Source of the DNA: Rickettsiales bacterium
Lineage (GTDB): Bacteria > Pseudomonadota > Alphaproteobacteria > Rickettsiales > JALZUV01
NCBI GenBank assembly: GCA_023301245.1
Contig: JALZUV010000077.1
Span: 1-6,528, forward strand
DNA length: 6,528 bases
Reading direction: 5' to 3'
Shown here: piece by piece, positions 5,375 to 6,528 of the stretch
Layout: every line of letters starts with the position of its first letter
Numbering within the stretch: position 1 is the first letter of the stretch
Position numbers and translations under genes: made by a program
Notes under the pieces: generated by a model
The model's database searches: none
Told to the model about the DNA's origin: nothing
The model's input: the letters and a program-made list of their open reading frames with translations, nothing else

Positions 5375-6358
5375 ATGACTGATAAAAAATACCACGTGAC
5401 CGGCATTGGTAACGCCATTGTTGATGTTCTGGCCCATTGCGAAGAAAGCTTCATTGCTGACGAAGGCATGACCAAAGGCTCAATGGCGCTAATCGACGAT
5501 CAACAGGCCGTTTCACTCACCGAAAAAATGGTAAACCCAACGACCGTTTCAGGTGGTTCTGTCGCCAATTCACTCGCAGGCCTTGCACAACTTGGCGCTC
5601 GCACTTCTTTCATCGGTAAAGTTCGTAACGACCAACTGGGTAATCAGTTTCGCGAAGGCATGGAAAAAGAAGGCATTAACTTCCCAATCCCCGCCGCCAC
5701 TAAAGGCAAGCCAACGGCTCGCTGCCTAATTTCGGTCACCCCTGATGGCGAACGCACCATGAACACTTACATTGGCGTATGTGCGGATGTTGAGCCTGAA
5801 GATATTGACGCAAACCTGATTAAAGACGCGCAAGTGATGCTAATTGAAGGCTACCTATGGGATCAAGATTCCGCCAAGCAAGCCATCACTCAAGCAGTTG
5901 AAATTGCAAAGCAAGCTGGCACAAAAGTGGCCTTCTCACTTTCTGATTTATTCTGCGTTGACCGTCACCGCGACGAGTTTAAAGCGCTCATCCGCGACTA
6001 TGTCGATATTCTATTCGCCAATGAAGGCGAAATGATGAGCCTCGGCCAGCAAGATACTATCGAAGCTAATATTACAATGTTTACCGACCAAACCGAGATG
6101 GTCTGCACCACGCTCGGCAATAAAGGCTCAATCATCGCAAAAGGCGATGAGCGCATTGAAGTTGCTCCCGCCACCTTGAACGGCGAAGTGGTGGATATGA
6201 CTGGCGCAGGCGACCTTTACGCAGCAGGCGTGCTTTACGGCTTCACCCACGGCATGAACATGGCCGATGCAGGTGCTTTAGGCAGCAAATGCGCCGCCGA
6301 CATCATCCAGCAAATGGGCCCTCGCAGCCAAGTTGAGCTTAACCGCCACGTAGCTTAA
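5375..6358 (+). CDS. PfkB-family carbohydrate/nucleoside kinase, probably adenosine kinase
   Basis: A 327-residue ribokinase-fold enzyme, usual length for the family. It has the N-terminal substrate region GIGNAIVDVLA (10-20), the glycine pair in SGGSVANSLAGLAQLG (59-74), the magnesium/phosphate-binding NEGE (216-219, NxxE motif) and the C-terminal PfkB signature DMTGAGDLYAAGVLYG (274-289), with Asp280 of GAGD as the catalytic base. The start GIGNAIVDVLA followed by GMTKGSMALID matches proteins annotated as adenosine kinase in alphaproteobacteria; a sugar kinase of the same family is the alternative. The likely reaction is adenosine plus ATP to AMP, a purine salvage step. It starts 13 bp after pyrC with only a weak AGAAAG ribosome binding site, and appears to be last in the cluster: the repeat pair begins 12 bp after its stop codon. 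Confidence 0.9.
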   Translation: MTDKKYHVTGIGNAIVDVLAHCEESFIADEGMTKGSMALIDDQQAVSLTEKMVNPTTVSGGSVANSLAGLAQLGARTSFIGKVRNDQLGNQFREGMEKEGINFPIPAATKGKPTARCLISVTPDGERTMNTYIGVCADVEPEDIDANLIKDAQVMLIEGYLWDQDSAKQAITQAVEIAKQAGTKVAFSLSDLFCVDRHRDEFKALIRDYVDILFANEGEMMSLGQQDTIEANITMFTDQTEMVCTTLGNKGSIIAKGDERIEVAPATLNGEVVDMTGAGDLYAAGVLYGFTHGMNMADAGALGSKCAADIIQQMGPRSQVELNRHVA

Positions 6359-6370
6359 GAGGTTGATTTC

Positions 6371-6455
6371 TTGCCCCCGTGCGCGACATGCTGTCGCTCC
6401 GATGGGCTATTCGCTCCGCTCACGCTCAAGGCTGGGTCGGCCTACTGGCCTCGGC
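6371..6455 (+). repeat. Dispersed hairpin repeat, copy C, after the kinase gene
   Basis: It begins TTGCCCCCG (6371-6379), shares CGATGGGCTATT with copy D and GGCTGGGTCGGCCTACTG with copy A, and ends near CCTCGGC. The first hairpin is the strongest in the set: GCGACA (6383-6388) / TGTCGC (6392-6397) with a 3-base loop, using bases quite different from the GCCC/GGGC stem at this place in A and D. GGCC/GGCC around TACT (6439-6450) gives a hairpin near the 3' end. The middle hairpin seen in the other copies is not evident here. It follows the kinase stop codon by 12 bp in the same orientation. Confidence 0.85.
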
Positions 6456-6463
6456 TATTTGTT

Positions 6464-6528
6464 TTGCCCCCGTTCGCCCTACTGGGCTCGACGATGGGCT
6501 ATTGGCTTACGCCAATGCTCAGGGCTGG
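6464..6528 (+). repeat. Dispersed hairpin repeat, copy D, tandem to copy C and cut by the window end
   Basis: It starts TTGCCCCCG 93 bp after the start of copy C, same orientation, and is nearly identical to copy A over its first 40 or so bases (GCCCTACTGGGC, CTCGACGATGGGC). Hairpins: GCCC/GGGC around TACT (6476-6487) and ATTGGC/GCCAAT around TTAC (6501-6516). The window ends in GGGCTGG, where copies A and C continue into TCGGCCTACTG, so about 20 bases are missing. Further tandem copies may follow. Confidence 0.85.

Noticed and set aside
5844..6035. 63-codon plus-strand frame within the kinase gene
   Set aside because: Out-of-frame shadow inside a conserved PfkB coding region.
6371..6528. 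Tandem repeats as a CRISPR array
   Set aside because: The units are adjacent 93 bp repeats with only a few bases between them, no spacers of regular size, and no cas genes.

Overview
The window looks like alphaproteobacterial chromosome of roughly half GC, though I cannot name a genus. PyrB and PyrC resemble alphaproteobacterial sequences as I recall them. The isoleucyl-tRNA synthetase is the eukaryote-like (type 2) form found in some alphaproteobacteria such as Rickettsiales. The genes are ordinary housekeeping genes; the unusual content lies in the repeats.

Layout. The 5' part of ileS runs leftward off the window (1-608). It is divergent, across 29 bp, from a two-domain mazG (638-1486). 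mazG converges on a leftward gene for a TPR-repeat lipoprotein (1673-2572), and the 186 bp between them are almost filled by two different palindromic repeats. A 40 bp divergent gap with a good sigma70-like promoter separates the lipoprotein gene from a compact rightward cluster: pyrB (2613-3578), a bacterial-PH-domain membrane protein (3583-4026), pyrC (4030-5361) and a PfkB-family adenosine-kinase-like gene (5375-6358). Gaps there are 4, 3 and 13 bp, so one mRNA is likely. PyrB and PyrC catalyse consecutive steps of de novo UMP synthesis. The kinase would add nucleoside salvage, and the PH protein has no obvious link to nucleotides.

Most interesting content. A GC-rich element of about 80-90 bp, starting TTGCCCCCG and able to form two or three short hairpins, occurs four times. 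One copy lies just after the lipoprotein stop codon (minus strand). Two lie in tandem just after the kinase stop codon, the last cut by the window end. One is inside mazG, read in frame as about 30 extra residues in the linker between the two MazG domains. All four have the same orientation relative to the gene they are in or follow. Hairpin positions are largely kept while the paired bases differ between copies. This resembles in principle the Rickettsia palindromic elements that insert in frame into genes, but I do not recognise this family. A second, unrelated 77 bp palindromic repeat follows mazG.

The stretches without genes are 1487-1672 and 6359-6528, both occupied by repeats. I saw no tRNA, rRNA, CRISPR array, transposase or phage gene.
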